NCBI GenBank assembly: GCA_017591395.1
Contig: WEDG01007062.1
Span: 1 to 64,000, forward strand
Direction of reading: 5' to 3'
Length of the DNA stretch: 64,000 nucleotides
From: Schistocephalus solidus
Lineage: Eukaryota > Platyhelminthes > Cestoda > Diphyllobothriidea > Diphyllobothriidae
How positions within the stretch are numbered: position 1 is the stretch's first letter; each line of letters starts with the position of its first letter. Below, one piece after another: positions 21,870 through 33,089 of this stretch. Position numbers and translations under genes: made by a program. A model generated the notes under the pieces. That model had not been told where the DNA came from. It worked only from the letters and a program-made list of their open reading frames with translations, and did not search any database.

Positions 21870-22276
21870 TATTTTTTCGCACACATTTAGAAGGGGTAAT
21901 AAGGTGAGGACATGAGTACGCACCTAAAATAAGAACTACTGTGGAGCTTCCATTTTGACCAAGCTCTATAACGGCCATCGTGGGGAAATTGTACTTGAAT
22001 GAATTCGGAAGCAATGAAATCATGATAATAGTAGGCGAGTTTTGGTAGATTTGAATGATTCCTTTGACCCAGTTGTGAAAAATTCGGCGGTCTCGATAGC
22101 AAGAGCTGAGCTTGGTAGTCATCTGGTGGATTCTGGATTGATTTATTAGTAAATCCTGCGTGGGCACTCATCTTAATATATCAGAATTGGTGGATTCCAT
22201 ACATTGCAGTAGGCCGGGCGGAAAACCTGACCCAAATGCCATTAAACCCATGGCTCTCGGAGAGGCCTCGAAGTTC
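21870..22276. other. Non-coding stretch, nothing recognised
   Basis: Follows the 3' end of LINE copy B. No family match is visible, and the open frames (94-105 codons, minus) overlap one another in different frames without domain features. Confidence 0.45.
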
Positions 22277-22350
22277 AGATGGCTAGAGAATTGGCTGTAC
22301 AAAAGCCTTCTCCTTGCTGTCGTAGGTTCGAATCTCACCTAGGCAGGCAA
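22277..22350 (+). repeat. tRNA-like sequence, probable SINE head or tRNA relic
   Basis: Contains a credible B box (GGTTCGAATCTCAC) and an A-box-like string (TGGCTAGAGAATTGGC) at the spacing of a tRNA gene. The T stem pairs imperfectly and I cannot build a good acceptor stem, so it is more likely a SINE or tRNA pseudogene than a working tRNA. It differs from the SINE at 30 kb. Confidence 0.4.
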
Positions 22351-22354
22351 GTTT

Positions 22355-23980
22355 TTCCCAACTGGGCTAAGAGCATGGAAGTATAGTTCAAGGCTATTAA
22401 ATAATGTGCAGTGCAACTTTGACACCACGAGGTCTTGATATAGTAGATGCGCGCGGCAGTGGAGAAGTTTCCTGCTGTTGGTGACGCTGCAGTGGCCCTA
22501 CTTCAGGTGCCTGTTGTAACTTTGCGCCTCTTGGGCGTACTTGCAAGTGCGCATCAGTGGCAGTCTGGTTCCTGGCCAATCACGTCTGTCCAAACCAGCC
22601 AATCAACGTCAAGGCCGATTCAGGCTTGCTCTCGCTCAGGGCGTTGTGCCGATTGCCCAACTCGCACTCGAGAGGCCAACTCGACTGCCAACTTCTTCCA
22701 ACCTCTTCTCTACATAATACAAAATCCTCCCAAATTGGTGTCCCACTGATTCTCTTTCTATCTGGGATCGGGACTGAAGGTCGTAATGGCTACGGTCTCC
22801 ATATGGCGCAAACACGACAGTGGCACCAACCAACGGAAGTAATGCAGTTAACGATTGCGTCAGGCGTGGGTGGGCTGGTGACCAACCAGAGGGCGAGCCC
22901 ACGTAGGATGCGCTGCAGGTGATGGTTTACGGGTTGATGATCGACTGCGCTGGCTTCCTATTCAATAGAAATTTTGGTAAACTTACGCTGGCCGCTTACT
23001 TTGAGGGAGACGGCTATCATACACTTCGAAGATACACTGACCTAAGCGAATTATGTGCAAGGTCACCTTTATAACGTAAGTGGGGCATTCCCATTCTCGT
23101 GTCCTATTAAGGCGGCTATCAAAGTCAACGTTACCAGCGTGCCTCCAAGGGGTTTCTTGTTGGCGGGGCGTGAAGCCTGCGCCGTCAAAAGAGTGATATA
23201 GATGCGTAAACAAGGTAGCGTTAATGCCAGGGGCTCGTCAGCGTCGTTATGCCCGACCAGGATTCTGGGTCAGGGGGCTTTTTCAAGTCTAGCCACGTTT
23301 GGTCGTATCGTGAGTTTCCACCTGAGGGCCACTGGGTCCTTGTCACGGCATGCGGGTGACACACAAACGATTGCGGGGGCGGACAGGGCCGGCAAACGTA
23401 GGTCACGTGACAGTGGAGAGCAGGGTGGAAAAAGGCGTGCACATCATGCGAAATTTGGAGCGTTAGATGCTTGCTTAGGGTTTCCCTCACCGGGGCACCT
23501 ACATATATTGGAGCAAAGACCTAATTATAGCTTCCAAGTGGGCAATACCCAGTCCAGCTGTCCGGTTCAAGAGGAAGTTCTTTCGTAATTATCGCCGGCA
23601 TCCTGTACAAATGCGTAAGTGATACGGAAGTAAAAACTAGCCATGCAAAGTCCGATAGCGGACAGCGTCCGTTTCTATTCCGCGCAAACCTCCTATACAT
23701 GATACCGTACGGGGATTCCTCAACGTTATTATTTGAGTATGCTAGGAGGTCTTAAACGAAATGATTTAAAAACATGTAGTAAGTAGATTCCTATACACTT
23801 GTATTCGAGGGACAACTTGATCTACCACCTCCAATACGATGACTGTAGTATCTGTATTGACCGAAACATCTAACAGCTTAGCATCAGGACTTCGAAACAC
23901 ATAGGCGGTGGTTGAAGCCACTGGGGGCTGAAGCTGTAAGGTGAAGCTGCAAGTCTCTTCGACGCCTCAAACACCCGAGA
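22355..23980. other. Non-coding stretch, nothing recognised
   Basis: Several 80-130 codon frames lie on both strands (for example 23202-23588, plus) but none shows a family pattern. No match to the LINE, SINE or R1 families is seen until the LINE tail at 23982. Confidence 0.45.
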
Positions 23981-23981
23981 G

Positions 23982-24844
23982 TTCGACCGTCGTATTCCGA
24001 TGATGTACAACATATGCTCCACAGAAGAGTGGTGCATGGACGGTGACTTGCAAGTGATTTAGTTTAAAGTGATAGTAGACTTGCGCTGCATCTAACGCAC
24101 TCTCCTCCTCCCCCACCTGATCTCGGTGTCATGAGAGAGGCAAGAAGACCGAAGGTGGGAGAGTCCGCATTTGGCTGGCGCGGCCGGAGCCACCCCTGGG
24201 CGTACCACCACACCTGGCTCGGATCCCACGGAGTGGGAGTGCCATACAGGCCACATTAAGAAGGAGCCATTACAGCCTGACTCTCAGTCCACCAGTCAGC
24301 CACTCCACGCAAAATACACATTGGGCTGACCACGCGGTCTGAGTTATCCCGTCAGTTGGCAACCTTCCAAGCTACGGCTTTTAGCGCACCATGATAGTTT
24401 TAAGCACGTCAGATTGTTTATAGTTAGGAAAATGCGTTAAGCCGTTGACCACACTCTCTTCCCCACTCCCACAATCTGACCACCACCGAGCCGGTCAGTT
24501 GTCTGATGTGGTAGTGAGCGAGTTGTCTGACAGGTCAACGTACCCGTCTTCGCGCGTGCCACAGCACGACCTGGCCCCCATAACGCACACACCAGGATTC
24601 ACTAAATCAAGGGATATGGAGGAGCCATCGCCGTCTAACTCCTAGTCCACTGGTCAGCCACTCGACATACACAGCACATTCACTGGGCCGATGGCATGGA
24701 TTGGTGTAAGCGTCAGATTGGCAGCCTTCTAAGCCACGGTGTCTAGGAGACCATGATATGATGGGCGTGTTGTCTATGTATTGGTGTAGGTATTGTGCGC
24801 TGATGTGGCTTAGCCTCCGGTGGTTTACCACAGTTTATCATAAA
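23982..24844 (-). other. 3' untranslated region of LINE copy D
   Basis: The full-length type of 3' region, about 860 bases, from the finger stop to the tail (minus-strand end TTCGACCGTCGTATTCC as read on plus). It shares GGATCCCACGGAGTGGGAGT and GGCCCCCATAACGCACACAC with copies A, C and F. It serves as a reference for the shortened versions. Confidence 0.75.
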
Positions 24845-25615
24845 GGCACATGTGTCCTTCCAGGTCCATGCTGTGTGTAAATGTGTGGGAGCATTGAGAG
24901 CAGTGGAAGTGGGCACATCGACTGTATGTCGGAGCCCCAGGCACTGGTTCACCAGCCTCCGTGCGATTGATTCGCAGGTGACCGACCAGGCCGACGCGTT
25001 ATTTGAAGTTGCGGGTGCAGTATGGGCAGGAGAAATTGGGAGAGGCTGGGGGAATGTCATTCAGTGTATTGTGTTGGTAACAATGGCAGGAGCGGAGGGT
25101 GTGCATGGGGTATCGGTTTTGTTGGCATTGCGGTGAATTCCGCTGTCATGGATGCGCATGTGATCGAATAAGCCTATGCGATGAGTGAATGTGCGAGGAC
25201 AGTGAGGGCAGTGGAGGTGGCGATTTCTGCTGTGTGTTAGTGCTCCAGCGATGGTTCACCAGTCTCTGTACGATGGATTCGCGAGAGACCGACCAGGCCG
25301 ATGCGTGAGGTGAATGTGCGGTCGCATTGAGGACAGTTTAAGAGAGAGTCCCCATCGCTGGTGGTGGTGACGGCGGCGGTGGTGGTGGTTGCGGTGGTGG
25401 GGGTAACAGGCGATGAGTAGATGGATGTGGTCTCTATGAGGGTGGGAGTAACGGAATTGATGCCAGGAGTCAGGGTGGAGGAGTCCGAAGGAGGATTGGC
25501 AGAATTTGAAGTGGAAGTTTGAATTGTCGGATTGTTGGTGCATTGCGTCCGAAGATGTCCGAACAAGCCGATTCACCCGCGGAATGTGCGTTGCTAGCGT
25601 GGGAACGTTGACAGG
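24845..25615 (-). pseudogene. LINE copy D: C2H2 finger array
   Basis: Minus-strand frames show [17 protein letters not shown] ([17 protein letters not shown]) and CPHCPRTFTHRIGLF-type fingers, [13 protein letters not shown] linkers between them and a Ser/Thr/Pro-rich stretch [19 protein letters not shown]. The array spans at least three finger positions over roughly 750 bases, but frameshifts near 25260 and 25140 break it. Confidence 0.7.
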
Positions 25616-25617
25616 GC

Positions 25618-26437
25618 TTAGGCATTGGCAGTGTTTATCGGGGATGCTTGTGAATTTCGAGCCGCCCTTTTGGCTTTAGCATCGGCGATGCGGTTGGCTG
25701 CATAGATTGCTGCACAAGTCTTCACGGATATTCTACATGACGGTCTGTCGTGGCCGGGGTCCTCCCAGGTCGCCGGGTTGATTTGCAGTTGCTTCAGAAA
25801 TTTCTTCAGTGTCCTTGTAGCGCCGTTTTTGACCTCCCTGTCGGCGAGCACCCATAGCGACATCTCCTTAGAAAAGTCGTTCGGTTAGTCGCTCGTCATC
25901 CATTCTTACCAGGTGGCCGCTCCATCGCAGTTGCACTTGCCTCAGCATGGCGTGGATGCTGAGGGTTCCGGTCTGCATCAGGACTTCCGTTTCCGGGATC
26001 CTGTCTTGCCATCTCAGCTTCAGTATTCTGCGGAGGCAGCTGAGATGGGAGAGATTTAGCTTCCTGTCTTGGTTCGCGTAGAAGGTCCAGGTCTCCGCTC
26101 CGTAAAGGAGTGTCGTCAAGACGATGGCCTTGTACACCTTCGGTTTGGTGTTCAGGTGAATACCGTGGCGATTCCACATGGAGGCCTGCAGCCAGCCGAA
26201 GGCCTGAATGGATTTTCAGATCCGTTGGGCAACCTCGTCATCGATCTTCAGGTTGCGTGACAGCGTGCTTCCTAGATAATCGAAGGTTTCCACATTTTTT
26301 GAGTGGAGCACCGTTGACATTGATTCGGGGAGCATTAAATTCCGCGCTGGGTGGTGGCTGGTGCATGACAACCGTTTTTGCTGTACTTATTGTTAATCCG
26401 AAATCGGCGCAGTCTGCGGCAAAGAGGTCCATACTCC
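25618..26437 (-). pseudogene. LINE copy D: RT thumb region
   Basis: Shows MDLFAADCADFGLTISTAKT, VVMHQPPPSAEFNAPRINVN, then after frameshifts [74 protein letters not shown] and [15 protein letters not shown]. It joins directly to the upstream RT half by the deletion at about 26438. Confidence 0.8.
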
Positions 26438-27060
26438 TTGGCTTTCCGGGAGCAGGCCTTGCTCTAGGTGACCGTTCAAACGATTAAGAAGGATACGGGC
26501 GAAGATCTTCCCGGCGATGTTGAGCAACGATATGCCTCTGTGATTATCACAGAATTTCGGTTCCATTTCCGTTTGTAGAGATGGGCGATGGTCAAGTCTT
26601 TGAAATCCTGAGGAAGTTGTCCTTGACGCCACATCTCTTGGGAGAGTGTTGTGAGTTCTGCCATCAGACGGGGCCCACCGTGCTTGTAGACTTCCGGTGG
26701 GATTTGCGTCGGATCCCGGTGCTTTACCGCTGTAAATCTGCTGCATGGCCCGGATGGTTTCTGGTAGGGAAGGCGGCAGATCCAGGTCATTGTTCGTTTC
26801 CAATTGAGGGAGCCAGTCACTGGCAGAATCGGAGATGGTTGATGAGCAATTAAGGACACTTCTGAAGTGCTCGGCCCAGCGCTTCAGAATTTGCGATTTC
26901 TCTGTCAGCAGTAATGTGCCGTCAGAGCTGAGCAGCAGTGCGGTCCCCTTCATACACTGGCCGAAGATGGCCTTGATGTCTTTGAAAAAGTTTTTCATTT
27001 CATTGCAGTCCGCATACCCCTGGATTTCCTCAGTCTTTCGTATCATCCAGGCATCCTACA
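26438..27060 (-). pseudogene. LINE copy D: N-terminal half of RT
   Basis: A 217-codon frame (to 27046) with EIQGYADCNEMKNFFKDIKA, LTEKSQILKRWAEHFRSVLN, SGKAPGSD, DNHRGISLLNIAGKIFARIL and NGHLEQGLLPESQ. It then stops matching: the next residues are out-of-frame thumb sequence, marking the deletion of the palm with the AFDTVN, GVKQG and FADD blocks. One frameshift occurs near PEVYKHGG. Confidence 0.8.
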
Positions 27061-27400
27061 TCTCCCGCAGTCTTTTCCTTACATGGCACCGGCATCTGAA
27101 GAAGGCTGCTTTGGCGGCGTCAGTCCGAAGGTCCATGTAGCTTTGTGTAGCCCATTCTTCTCCGCCAGTAAGTTTCTGATGTCGGCGTCATTGTCGTCAA
27201 ACCAGTCCTGGTGTTGACGGCATGCGCGTCCGAGGACTTCAAGGGCGGTGGACTGGATGACACTTCGCAGTTGACACCATCGTGTCTCCGTGGTAGCATT
27301 ATCATCTGGAGCATGCAGGTTCTCCAGTTTCTCGGTTATTTGTTTGCTGAAATCAAAACAATGAGCATTCAAATTCAACAAAAGATTATTTTACTTACCT
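27061..27400 (-). pseudogene. LINE copy D: endonuclease-RT linker
   Basis: A minus-strand frame with ITEKLENLHAPDDNATTETR, VIQSTALEVLGRACRQHQDW and DNDADIRNLLAEKNGLHKA. It corresponds to the linker of B and E and is more complete than in B. A short frameshift precedes SSDAGAM. Confidence 0.7.
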
Positions 27401-27416
27401 GGTGGTGGCTTAACTT

Positions 27417-28223
27417 AGGGCCTTCGTCCGGGTTGCAGTCGGAGCCTCATCTGGGAGATGAGGAGGCGGTGATTTGTCCAACCATCGGCATCGCGGATCG
27501 CCTTTGTTACCAGCACGTCCTGTCGATCTCGCCTCCGGACGAGAACGTAATCCAAGAGGTGCCCGTTTCTCGACCGGGGATTACCCAGGTCGCATTTTGC
27601 CGCATCGGGAGGCGGAATAAGGTGTTGGTCAGCAGGAGATGGTGTTCCGCACACGTGCGAAGAAGAAGGAGGCCGTTATCGTTACAGCTACCGAGACCGT
27701 GGGGACCCAGCACTCCCGGCCAGGCAGCGTGGTCCGTCCCGACTCGGGCGTTGAAGTCACCAAGGCCAATTAACTTGTCCTCTTTTGGCACAGTCGCCAG
27801 CACGGCGTGCAGGTTCTCGTAGAATTTGTCCTTCGCCGCATCAGAGCTCGTCATTGGGGGAGCGTAGGCGCTGATGATGGTGGCGAACTTGTCTCCCCGA
27901 AGAGGCAGGCGGAGGCTCAGGCGATCATTGATACCCTGCGGCAGACAGGGCAGACGTCCCACGATGTCGTTCCGGATGGCAAAGGCAACACCAGCGTCGC
28001 GTCGCTCTGCCTTTGGCCGGCCACTCCAGAAGACGGTGTAGCCGGCACCTACCTCCTCCAGCTGACCCTGCTCAGAGAATCGGGTCTCGCTGAGAGCAGC
28101 AAAGTCCACCTTGTAGCGCGCCAGTTCCCGAGCGACTAGCGCCGTCCTCCGTTCCGGCCGGTTGCTCCTAGGATTGTCTAAAAGGGAACGAACATTCCAG
28201 GCTGCTAGTGTGAGTGGACTCAT
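27417..28223 (-). pseudogene. LINE copy D: AP-type endonuclease domain
   Basis: The best-preserved endonuclease. It begins at ATG 28221-28223 ([17 protein letters not shown], with the Asn of the first motif), then [10 protein letters not shown] (catalytic Glu), [19 protein letters not shown] (Tyr motif), [13 protein letters not shown] (Asp/Asn pair), [16 protein letters not shown] and WTNHRLLISQMRL (DH motif changed to NH). One frameshift near 27580 separates the last two blocks. In active relatives this domain makes the nick that primes reverse transcription. Confidence 0.85.
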
Positions 28224-28664
28224 CCGAGCAGCCTGGAGGGCATGGCGCGGGGGATGGGGAGTATTGTTGTTTGTTTGAGTTTTACGACCGCGTATTTTGT
28301 GATTTGCGTGCCGCGGCCGGCTGCAGAACACGTAAGACGCTGCATTTTTTAGGGCACCTTTTCTAGCCCCTTCCTCCGCGAGGAGGCAAGCAGTTCTGTC
28401 CCTAAATGGGGCTGCTCAGACATCCCAGACGGCTGTGGAACTCCACTTTTGGTAAAGGTTTTGTTTTAGTGGGAGAACGATCCGAGTTAGCCTGGGCCGC
28501 CTACGGGGTTGCTTGTCCCCTTCCTAGGACTTTTTGAGAGGAGGGAGGTGGGAAGTTCGGGAGTCAGACATACCGGGTTTGGAGGCCAACAGAACACCAG
28601 ATACCCTCACCTGGTTTAGCCTGCCGTTCGTGACGGTTGCCCGGGGTGTGGCCGCTGGGAAGAC
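28224..28664 (-). other. Partial 5' untranslated region of LINE copy D
   Basis: About 440 bases matching the proximal part of the 5' regions of A (9779-10230) and B. The match ends at the string GTGTGGCCGCTGGGAA. Beyond it lies the R1 repeat, so copy D is either 5'-truncated or was cut by R1. Confidence 0.7.
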
Positions 28665-28667
28665 CCC

Positions 28668-29010
28668 AAACAGTACAATAAAGAAGATTTTTATAGATGT
28701 TTTCTATAAAATATACTTAAATTTATAAGGGGATCGAAAATCAATGAGACAATGTTTATCACTTAAGTAGTTATTGTTACAGTGTACTGCGTGCGGTCCG
28801 CCGAAGGGAAGCTCGTTTTAAAGCCGGTATCTCGCGTAACAGACATATCTTTCGATTAGGCCGTCGGATAATCAATACTAAAGCCTACTTAAGTAAGTTA
28901 TTCGAATCGGAAAAAAAATTGTTATTTCGGTTGACATGAAAACAAAGGTGTGGTTATGAGCTCAACTGAGTGAGGGTGTCACAGAGACCAGTCTAGCCCT
29001 CTGTCCACTA
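28668..29010 (+). repeat. AT-rich dispersed repeat R1, direct copy
   Basis: Matches the reverse complement of 12640-13045 over about 340 bases, including TCTATAAAATATACT(T/C)AAAT, TGCGTGCGGTCCGCCGAAGG and GTGTCACAGAGACCAGTCTA. It abuts LINE copy D on its left and a decayed LINE 3' fragment on its right, as the inverted copy also lies next to a LINE 3' end (copy C). Confidence 0.75.
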
Positions 29011-29029
29011 CTCAATCACTGCACATACG

Positions 29030-29620
29030 CACACAATGGGGGGTCTTTTTTCAGCCGTCAATTGGCAACCTTCAAAGTCATGGCCTTTAGCGCACTGTGG
29101 CAGCTTATTTGTAGTAGGAAATGTGTGTTCAGTGCTGTCGAATTCCCTCCCTCATCCCTCTTCCAGTCACCAGTCCACTGTTTGGACTGGTCTGTTACCA
29201 AATGCGGCGGTTAGGTGCAAGTGACTGACAGAGTTTAACAGCCTGTTTATATGTACTATGCACGACCCGCTCCTCGTACTGCTCCGAGGTTTTCACGCCA
29301 CATTAAGAAGGAACCATTGAGTCTGCCTCTCATTCCACTAACCGGTCACTGCATATACACACGCACACTGTACTGACGGCTATTTCTAAGTTACATCGTA
29401 AGTTGACGACCTTATAACCCATTACATTTAGCTCACCGTGATAGATTCAAGCGTGCCAGATTTATTATTGTTAGGAATGTGTAGAAGTGTTGTAGGCATG
29501 CAGTCCCCAAGCTTGAGCCCACTCTCTCGTCACTCTCCCCGGCATCAGTCGATTTTCCGAGCTGATGTCGAGACCCACTGCAGTGACTGGCCAAGTTAAG
29601 CAGCTAGTCTACGCGTGCAA
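29030..29620 (-). mobile_element. Decayed LINE 3'-region fragment
   Basis: An old minus-oriented copy of the LINE 3' region. Recognisable strings are GTCAATTGGCAACCTTC, TTTAGCGCACTGTG, CACATTAAGAAGGAACCATTG and GCTCACCGTGATAGATTCAAG. It appears to hold two overlapping diverged partial copies in tandem. Confidence 0.65.
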
Positions 29621-29669
29621 CACACGAACAGGCCCAATGTTCCCGATCTACAAACTGACGAGATAACGA

Positions 29670-29950
29670 GCCCTTAACGCAGTGGGTTAGAGTGTTGGGC
29701 TCCTAATAAACAGGTTGCAGGCTCGAGCCTTGGGTGGATGACTGACTAATGATGGCTAATAAGCTAGAAATGGCCATTCTGGTCTCCGTTGTCTTTGCCG
29801 GCAATGTTCTTTTACCTATACTACCGGCCAAGGTGCGGTTACTGTCGGGGCGCGAGAGTGAGCCCCAAGGCAGAACAGAACAAGTGAGCCCCGTAGCCGA
29901 TCGTTGAGCACTGATCAACCAATGTCAACATTTCAGATCTAAAAACCAGC
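29670..29950 (+). mobile_element. tRNA-derived SINE, copy 1
   Basis: Head at 29670-29738 with A-box-like GTGGGTTAGAGTG and B-box-like GGCTCGAGCC. The body shares GATGGCTAATAAGC, GGCCATTCTGGTCTCC and GAGCCCCAAGGCAGAA with the copies at 29961, 40020 and 44185 (inverted). The copy carries no LINE-like tail; it is followed directly by the second SINE. Confidence 0.7.
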
Positions 29951-29960
29951 AAGAAACCCA

Positions 29961-30323
29961 GCCCGTGGAGCAGTGGGTTAGAGCTTTGGACTTCTAATCA
30001 ACAGGTTTTGGGTTCGAGCCTCGGGTGGGGCACCACCTGGGGTTGGGTGTGGCTAGCTGATGACGGCTAATGAGCCAGAATTGGTCATTCCAGTCTCCCT
30101 TATCTTTGTCCGCAATGTTCATCTGCCCGTTTGGTTCTGTCAGCCACTGCGCTCGAGCCCACCTCTGTTTACCCTGATTTTGCGTTGTCACTGAGCCCAG
30201 GAGGGTGAGGAAAGGGACGATGCCTGTCATCATTACAAATTAATTCAAGTGTAAATCACTGTCCTGCGCCTACCATGCTGTGGAGCACAGGATGGGCGTC
30301 GTAGTTCGCAAAGAGTCGAACTG
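29961..30323 (+). mobile_element. tRNA-derived SINE, copy 2, with LINE-like tail
   Basis: The head (29961-30033) resembles a tRNA: GCCC at the 5' end can pair with GGGC at the 3' end, A box GTGGGTTAGAGC, anticodon-arm string TTGGACTTCTAA (TCT, as in arginine tRNAs) and B box GGGTTCGAGCC. The body follows (TGATGACGGCTAATGAGCC, TCATTCCAGTCTCCC). The last 85 bases (TTAATTCAAGTGTAAATCAC, TGTGGAGCACAGG, GAGTCGAACTGCC) match the terminal tail of the LINE copies, as in known SINE/LINE partnerships. Confidence 0.75.
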
Positions 30324-30639
30324 CCTTTATCGATATTAGGTTTGAGGAAAGGGCTATTACCAATGGCTCCTGCTTTGAGTCGAATATTTTTCCAGTATGT
30401 TGATATGAATGCTCATCAGCGACGAACTGCCTTTTGAGCAGATTTATGAGGATGATGTCCCAGATCGGCTGGCATCATTTTTATATTTGCTGCACGACTG
30501 TGTATTTCTACATTGAAATAGTTAAGTAAACCGTGGTGGTAATAAAAACCATGACGATGTCGTCACTCATGGGAGAATAAACGAGCGTCCATTCTGCCAG
30601 CTGATTTAAACGTTTGACAGTTTCTTTCAGCCTCGGATG

Positions 30640-31300
30640 GGTCACCAATCGGGATTTTTATGCGGACTCACGTTGAACTGTCATTTTTCAGGATCTTTAG
30701 ATTTTGATGTCCCATGATTGAAACCCTGTGGAATTTTTAACAGTATGTAAATTTTGGAAAGAGAGGGGATATGGTAAGTGACAGATTTTTGCTTTTGTTA
30801 ATAAGTCCTATGTCCATTCAAAGAGCCTTGTGTACGTCCGTTTATTAAAGATTTTAGAGAAGTGCATAACACAGTCCATATCCATTGCAAACCTTTCGGG
30901 GGCCGTATATGATATCTTTATAGTAGTATTAAGGAATTTATTCTTATCCAAATATGGAAAGCATGCAACTGGTTAACTGTAGATCCTAAATGCAAATGCA
31001 ATGGTTAACCGAAAAAAAGTGTTTAAAACCGACTGATACCCTCACTTAACCTATGACATTTAAGGGAGAATTGATTTTCTACTAGGGGAGTACATTAAAG
31101 GATGGTTCTCAGAATTTTTTCTATAACATGTATTTTCATTTATAAGGAAATAAAAAGAAAATGACCAAATTCATACTTCTTAATTCTGCATAAGTATCAG
31201 GTGCTGTTTTTGCGGATAGCGGAAGAGAGGCCTATTCAAAAAGCGGCATCCTGGCGTGACTGAAATATTTTGGGATTGTGCTGCACTTAAAGAATTAGGT
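30640..31300 (+). repeat. Decayed R1-like repeat
   Basis: Contains late R1 blocks (TTAAAGGATGG, TCTATAACATGTATTTTCAT, AAGCGGCATCCTGGCGTGAC, ATTTTGGGATTGTGCTGC) in the order seen at 13861-14440, with poor matching upstream. An old copy of the same family; the left limit is uncertain. Confidence 0.5.
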
Positions 31301-31499
31301 TAAAATTTAATTATAGTGGTCACTGATTGTAACTCCATCTGTGATAAGCACGGTCGTCTTGGAGTAAAAGTACCGGTTCGCGTTCTCGAAAAGAAACATC
31401 TCCATGTATCTCTGTCAAACCGTCCTGTTTTTCTCTCCTTTTTCTGCCTAGATATAGGGAGCTTCTTACAGGGTTTATAGTGGTTCAATTTTGGTTATA

Positions 31500-31725
31500 C
31501 TGAAGGATGGGGCTGGATATAGAGTTAGACTCGGGGTTAGAGTTATACGAGTAGACTTTGGGCTAGTTGGAATTTAGGCTAGGCAATTAATGGTTGGCAT
31601 ATATTTGTCCTAATAATTCCCCTACCATAAGCCTAACGCCTCTTTGCTTTACCTCACCCTAACTTTAACCTTGGTCGTAACCATACTCCTAACGCTAACC
31701 ACACTCGGTGGTCTAACTTAGGCTA
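31500..31725. repeat. Telomere-like words in inverted arrangement
   Basis: The left part reads GGGGTTAGAGTTATACGAG-like (plus sense of TTAGGG), the right part ACCCTAACTTTAACC and CCTAACGCTAACC (minus sense). The two senses face one another within about 200 bases. It is much degenerated, without a uniform unit. Confidence 0.45.
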
Positions 31726-31729
31726 ACCG

Positions 31730-33085
31730 GTCACCAGGCCCTCTCTAAAGTTATACATACTGAGTACTATAATTATAATAAGTAGTGACAATATACTGAA
31801 ATAATTAGCGATGGATATGCAAAGATGCTTTTAACAGCACCCTCAACACACTGGACCTCATTCATTTAAACAGTCGCATCCGTTACACAGCACTCGCTGT
31901 CTTTTTTAGACCACAACTGGAAGTGGATGAGAACTAGATACAACAGGAGTGTTCGCCTACGTCTGGCCGGGTGTTTGGACCACTTACCTTTTTCCGTAAA
32001 GTGCCTCGCTCTTCTTGTGCACATCGTAGCACCCGGTACTTCGACTCAGTTGATTGAGTGCGCGCTAGCTATTCAAATATTTTAACATATCAATCACAAT
32101 GATCAGAAACCATCTGCCATGTGGGACAATGGAAGGAAAGTTTAACCGAAGATGGTGGATTTCTAAACGCTGTACATTTATCTTAATTCTACTGTAAGTG
32201 GGTTCATAAACCAGTTAATTCGTCCATAAGGCACATTATCTGACTATTTCAGTTTCACAGACTTGTCGCATAGATCGACTCTTGCTTGCGATCAGTACTA
32301 ACAGTAATTTGGCTAGCGATTGCCAGCTTGAGAACCGTAAATTTATGATCCCTGGCGTAGAGCACACTTATTGGGCGAACAGATTATCACCATTCCACTT
32401 CGTAAACGTCAAAATACGCGTTAGACTCGGGTATCGGCGGAATGAGCTTAGATTTCTGACTTTCGAAAGAAACAAAGCAAGCAGTTTGAAGCAGGCGGAT
32501 ACACCGTAATGGCACTGATTCGCGTTTCGACGCGTTCTTGTTATATATGGTCAAACACGGAGTCAGCAAGTGTTTTTAATGGTTGGGAGTTTGACAGGTG
32601 GGAGGAAAATTAATACATTTACGGATCGATTCAGGCCTAAACTGTCACGCCTCGCAAGGCCTTTTTTCCAGCTTATCCAATTGTCCATTGGAATGCAAAA
32701 ATACGGGCATGACTGCGCCAGACGCATTGTTTTTTTTTCTGGTGCTCAATTTTTGGTGAAAAATCAGACTCCGAGTTTGTAAAGACAGAGATGAGGTTGC
32801 GCGCCAGAATTAAAATTATTCACTATATTACATCACAGTGAGGCAACGCGGTCATCGGTTTGTTAGTAGGTCAGTTGAATCCTCTTTCCCGCGACACTCT
32901 AAACTGCTAGAAGCAGGAACGGCTCGATGACTGACCAAGGTTAATAGTCCTACTGGTTGCTTATTTTGTTTTTGCCGTGAATGAATTCATAAACTTTCTG
33001 GAAGCTTGCCGGATGGAAATCCTCTCTCCACCAACCTCTCACTCGAAAAAAAACAGGGATATATCGAGGTACCGAGTGGAATTCG
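31730..33085. other. Non-coding stretch, nothing recognised
   Basis: No domain or repeat match is visible. Frames of 60-75 codons (32282-32509 plus, 32570-32782 plus) lack any pattern. It ends at a decayed LINE 3' fragment. Confidence 0.45.
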
Positions 33086-33089
33086 TACC

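Larger units (their letters stand above)
23982..28664 (-). mobile_element. LINE copy D, internally deleted
   Basis: A minus-strand element with complete 3' tail, fingers, thumb, part of the RT, linker, best-preserved endonuclease and about 440 bases of 5' region, ending at GTGTGGCCGCTGGGAA where R1 repeat sequence begins. About 480 bases encoding the RT catalytic core (motifs A to C) are missing at 26438. It retains ATG and TGG at the start of the endonuclease, unlike A and B. Confidence 0.85.

Noticed and set aside
22277..22350. Functional tRNA gene
   Set aside because: A and B boxes are present, but the T stem and acceptor stem pair poorly.
29961..30033. Functional arginine tRNA gene
   Set aside because: The D and anticodon arms are degenerate and the sequence continues into a repeat body found elsewhere, so it is a SINE head.
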